From Saprospiraceae bacterium (GTDB taxonomy: Bacteria; Bacteroidota; Bacteroidia; Chitinophagales; Saprospiraceae): a stretch of 64,000 bases of DNA. Positions 61,478 to 64,000 of this stretch are shown piece by piece; positions within the stretch are counted from its first letter, which is position 1; every line of letters starts with the position of its first letter. The notes below the pieces were generated by a model. That model did no database searches and was not told the origin of the DNA. It worked only from the letters and a program-made list of their open reading frames with translations. A program made the position numbers and the translations under genes. Location of the stretch: assembly GCA_017987975.1 (NCBI GenBank), contig JAGNSQ010000002.1, positions 7,968 to 71,967 of the forward strand. Direction: 5' to 3'.

Positions 61478-64000
61478 ATGAACAAATCCTTACTCATTCA
61501 ACAATTCAACGGTTTCATCAGCTTGAAACACCTGAGAAATTTGTTGACACTGGCCATTCTGGTTGTGATGAATACCCAGTCAAAAGCACAGACAGTGGAT
61601 TGCAACGCCATTTTAGCATGCAATGACCTTGTCCAGATTTCATTGGGTACCAACTGTACTGAAGTGGTAGTGGCAGATATGATCCTGGAAGGCCAGGCTT
61701 ATCCCAATTCGTTTTACAATGTAGTGGTATCTACTGCCAATGGAACGCCCATTACCAACAACCTGCTAACCAAAGCAAATATTGGTAAAACCTACAATGT
61801 TGTGGTAACCTTAAGCGGTTGCGACTTATCATGCTGGGGCAACATCACAGTGGAAGACAAATTGCCACCCGTGATTACCAATTGTCCAAGTGTGACCTTA
61901 CAATGTGGTCAGCCTACAACACCGGGAACTTCAGTGCCCAGGCCCTCAGCTTCAGACGCCTGTTCATCTGTAACCCTTACTTCTATTGATAAAGAAGTAG
62001 TGTCTCAGTGTAGTGCCCAGTATGTAAAAGTTATTACCAGAACCTGGACAGCTACAGACGCTTATGGCAATAAAACCACCTGTGAGCAGATCATCAACAT
62101 TACCAGGCCTACCATCGATGATGTAGTATTTCCACCCAACTATGATGATCACGACAAGCCTGTTTTTTCTTGTACAACCAACCTGAAATTATTACCAAAC
62201 GGTGCTCCGCACCCTGATGTAACAGGTTACCCGGGAGGAACCGATTGTCCGAACATCATGTATTTTTACAATGATGTTATTTTCCCTATCTGCGGTGCTT
62301 CTAAAAAAGTGTTGCGTCAGTGGACCGTTATTGACTGGTGTACTGGAAGAGATACCGTGAGTGCGCAGATCATCAAAATAGTTGATACAGACCCTCCGGT
62401 ATGTGTTTCTCCTCCTGATTTTGCATTCAATGTTACAACCGATGAGGGCAAATGCACAGGTACTTTTGTTGTGCCGGCACCCAATGTTGTATTTGAATGC
62501 AGCAACTGGGATTACATTGTAGGCTATAAGCTGAGAGATGCCAATGGACAGCCTTTTGTAAATCCTGTTTACGACAATGTCAAAAAAACAACCCGTGCTG
62601 ATGGCAGTTACTTCTATACCATCAGTGGTTTGCCAGCTGACACTTCATGGATAGTATACACCATCACTGATGGTTGTGGAAATAGCACCCAATGTTTTAC
62701 AGAGGTAATTGTAAAAGATACCGAGGCACCTACCCCTGTTTGTGAAGGCTTTACCGTAGTATCATTAGAAGATGCCGGATGGGCAGATTTATTTGCTACC
62801 TCCATAGATGACGGAAGCTCTGACAACTGTGGAATTGAAAAATTTGAAATCAGAAGACAGGTAAATAATTGTAACAGACCAGAAGACCTGTTATTTAAAA
62901 ATAAGGTCAACTTCTGTTGCGAAGACGTGAGCAGTGATCCTACTGTATACCAAAAAGTGGTATTAAGAGTGTATGACAAAGCCGGAAATTTCGCTGACTG
63001 TGTAGCCAACGTAAAAACACAGGATAAAAAACCACCGGTTATCACCGTACCTCCTGCCATCACCATTGATTGCGATGTTGATTATAAAAACGTGGCAAAT
63101 ACAGGTGGATCTGCAACAGCAGTAGACAATTGTAGTGTAACGATTACATCAACAGATGCTGGTACATTAAAGTGTGGTTTAGGTACCATCACCAGAACAT
63201 GGAGAGCTACTGACAAACAAGGATTGACTGATTCAAAAACACAGATCATTGTAATTAAAGATTCAAACCCATTTGATGCAACAGACATTGTATGGCCTTT
63301 AGACCTCGAAATCAATGGTTGTGATAAAGCAGATGCAACTCCAGATCTTTTAAACAGCAAACCAACCTATACCAATTCAAACTGTGCAGATATTGCCATC
63401 TCATGGGATGATGAGGTATTCAGTATACCTGGTGCATGTCTGAAAATATTGAGAACATGGAGAGTCGTAAACTGGTGCGATGCCAATCCACAAAATCCAC
63501 AGTTCATTACCTATGTACAAAAAATTGTTTTGAACAACTCTGAAAGACCTGTTTTTGTAGCAGGTTGCAGTAACAAGACTATTAACTCAATCAATAGTGA
63601 TTGTGAAGAATACGTTGAGCACTCAGTTACAGCTACAGATGATTGTACAGCTCCTGCCTTGTTGAGATATACCTGGCAGTACGATGAAGACAACAATGGT
63701 ACGATAGATCAGACAGGTACAGGATCATTTTATGCAAGGGTTTACCCTGCAGGTAGACACAAGATGACTTTTACCGTAAAAGATTTGTGTGAAAACACAA
63801 CCAGCTGTTCTTATACCTTCCATGTGAAGGACAACAAACCACCTACCCCTATCTGTAATTCAGAAGTAGTATGGGTGTTGGATGAAGCAGGAAAAGCAGA
63901 AGTATGGGCAAGCGACTTTGACCTAAAATCAGAAGACCTTTGCGATGGCGATGATTTGAAATTCTCTTTCAATGCGAGCGGAAGTCAACCTGCCAAAACC
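61478..64000 (+). CDS. Second giant HYR-repeat surface protein, 3' end outside window
   Basis: The frame is open from ATG 61478 to the window end (841 residues seen). The signal peptide ends near LVVMNTQSKAQ. The cysteine-rich HYR-like repeats have the same order as the upstream paralogue: LPPVITNCPSVTLQC, LRQWTVIDWCTGRD, CCEDVSSDP, RTWRVVNWCDANPQNP and PPTPICNSEVVWVLDEAGKAE with WASDF. The last pair corresponds to PTPYCLSEI ... IWASDF at about 59.8 kb of the first gene, so if collinear the gene should go on with linker, dockerin-like and T9SS parts. It was probably produced by tandem duplication followed by divergence. Confidence 0.88.
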   Translation, partial: MNKSLLIQQFNGFISLKHLRNLLTLAILVVMNTQSKAQTVDCNAILACNDLVQISLGTNCTEVVVADMILEGQAYPNSFYNVVVSTANGTPITNNLLTKANIGKTYNVVVTLSGCDLSCWGNITVEDKLPPVITNCPSVTLQCGQPTTPGTSVPRPSASDACSSVTLTSIDKEVVSQCSAQYVKVITRTWTATDAYGNKTTCEQIINITRPTIDDVVFPPNYDDHDKPVFSCTTNLKLLPNGAPHPDVTGYPGGTDCPNIMYFYNDVIFPICGASKKVLRQWTVIDWCTGRDTVSAQIIKIVDTDPPVCVSPPDFAFNVTTDEGKCTGTFVVPAPNVVFECSNWDYIVGYKLRDANGQPFVNPVYDNVKKTTRADGSYFYTISGLPADTSWIVYTITDGCGNSTQCFTEVIVKDTEAPTPVCEGFTVVSLEDAGWADLFATSIDDGSSDNCGIEKFEIRRQVNNCNRPEDLLFKNKVNFCCEDVSSDPTVYQKVVLRVYDKAGNFADCVANVKTQDKKPPVITVPPAITIDCDVDYKNVANTGGSATAVDNCSVTITSTDAGTLKCGLGTITRTWRATDKQGLTDSKTQIIVIKDSNPFDATDIVWPLDLEINGCDKADATPDLLNSKPTYTNSNCADIAISWDDEVFSIPGACLKILRTWRVVNWCDANPQNPQFITYVQKIVLNNSERPVFVAGCSNKTINSINSDCEEYVEHSVTATDDCTAPALLRYTWQYDEDNNGTIDQTGTGSFYARVYPAGRHKMTFTVKDLCENTTSCSYTFHVKDNKPPTPICNSEVVWVLDEAGKAEVWASDFDLKSEDLCDGDDLKFSFNASGSQPAKT

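Noticed and set aside
56762-64000. CRISPR-like or short tandem DNA repeats within the giant genes
   Set aside because: The repetition is at protein-domain level with diverged DNA; no short identical spaced repeats were found.

Overview
The window comes from a Bacteroidota genome, most likely the Saprospiria/Saprospiraceae lineage. The clues are TAnnTTTG-type promoter boxes with no obvious Shine-Dalgarno sequences, type IX secretion (T9SS) C-terminal sorting tails, giant cysteine-rich HYR-like surface proteins, a DUF5606 protein, futalosine-route menaquinone synthesis, a short NuoG and a one-subunit SdhC. No rRNA, tRNA, CRISPR array or insertion sequence was recognised. The species call is an inference from gene content only.

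Layout. 1-803: 5' part of a trans-sulfuration PLP enzyme (minus strand, cut by the window edge). 787-9574: a plus-strand run with an outer-membrane barrel protein, RluA pseudouridine synthase, LuxC-like acyl-CoA reductase, endonuclease III, a VPS10/BNR secreted protein, a small unknown, a thioredoxin lipoprotein and a short-chain dehydrogenase. 9810-13296: sdhCAB. 13479-26261: a complete 14-gene nuoA-N operon in canonical order. SDH and complex I feed electrons into a quinone pool; mqnB at 42.5 kb indicates that the quinone is menaquinone.

26267-29515 (minus): recF, pdhA and a LuxE-like acyl-protein synthetase. 29579-38698: the most distinctive locus, a DabA/DabB inorganic-carbon uptake pair with two SulP anion transporters. 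It is bracketed by two small exported proteins that share a C-terminal motif, and each of the two small genes has its own TACATTTG promoter. 38864-43145 (minus): mscL, a lipoprotein, a DUF5606 protein, a DbpA-type RNA helicase and mqnB. 43277-56361: ordinary housekeeping genes (ABC-F ATPase, AsmA-like protein, acyl-CoA carboxylase beta chain, aspartate aminotransferase, hot-dog thioesterase, ychF, prmC, LOG protein) ending with an NtrC-type regulator.

56762-64000: two tandem giant HYR-like secreted proteins. The first is complete: HYR-like repeats, an acidic linker, a dockerin-like pair, a cohesin-like domain and a T9SS tail. The second runs off the window. The 400 bp in front of the first gene contain four copies of a dyad with consensus CATATTA-N10-TAATATG, which looks like an undescribed operator array.

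All family assignments come from reading motifs by eye. No database search was possible.
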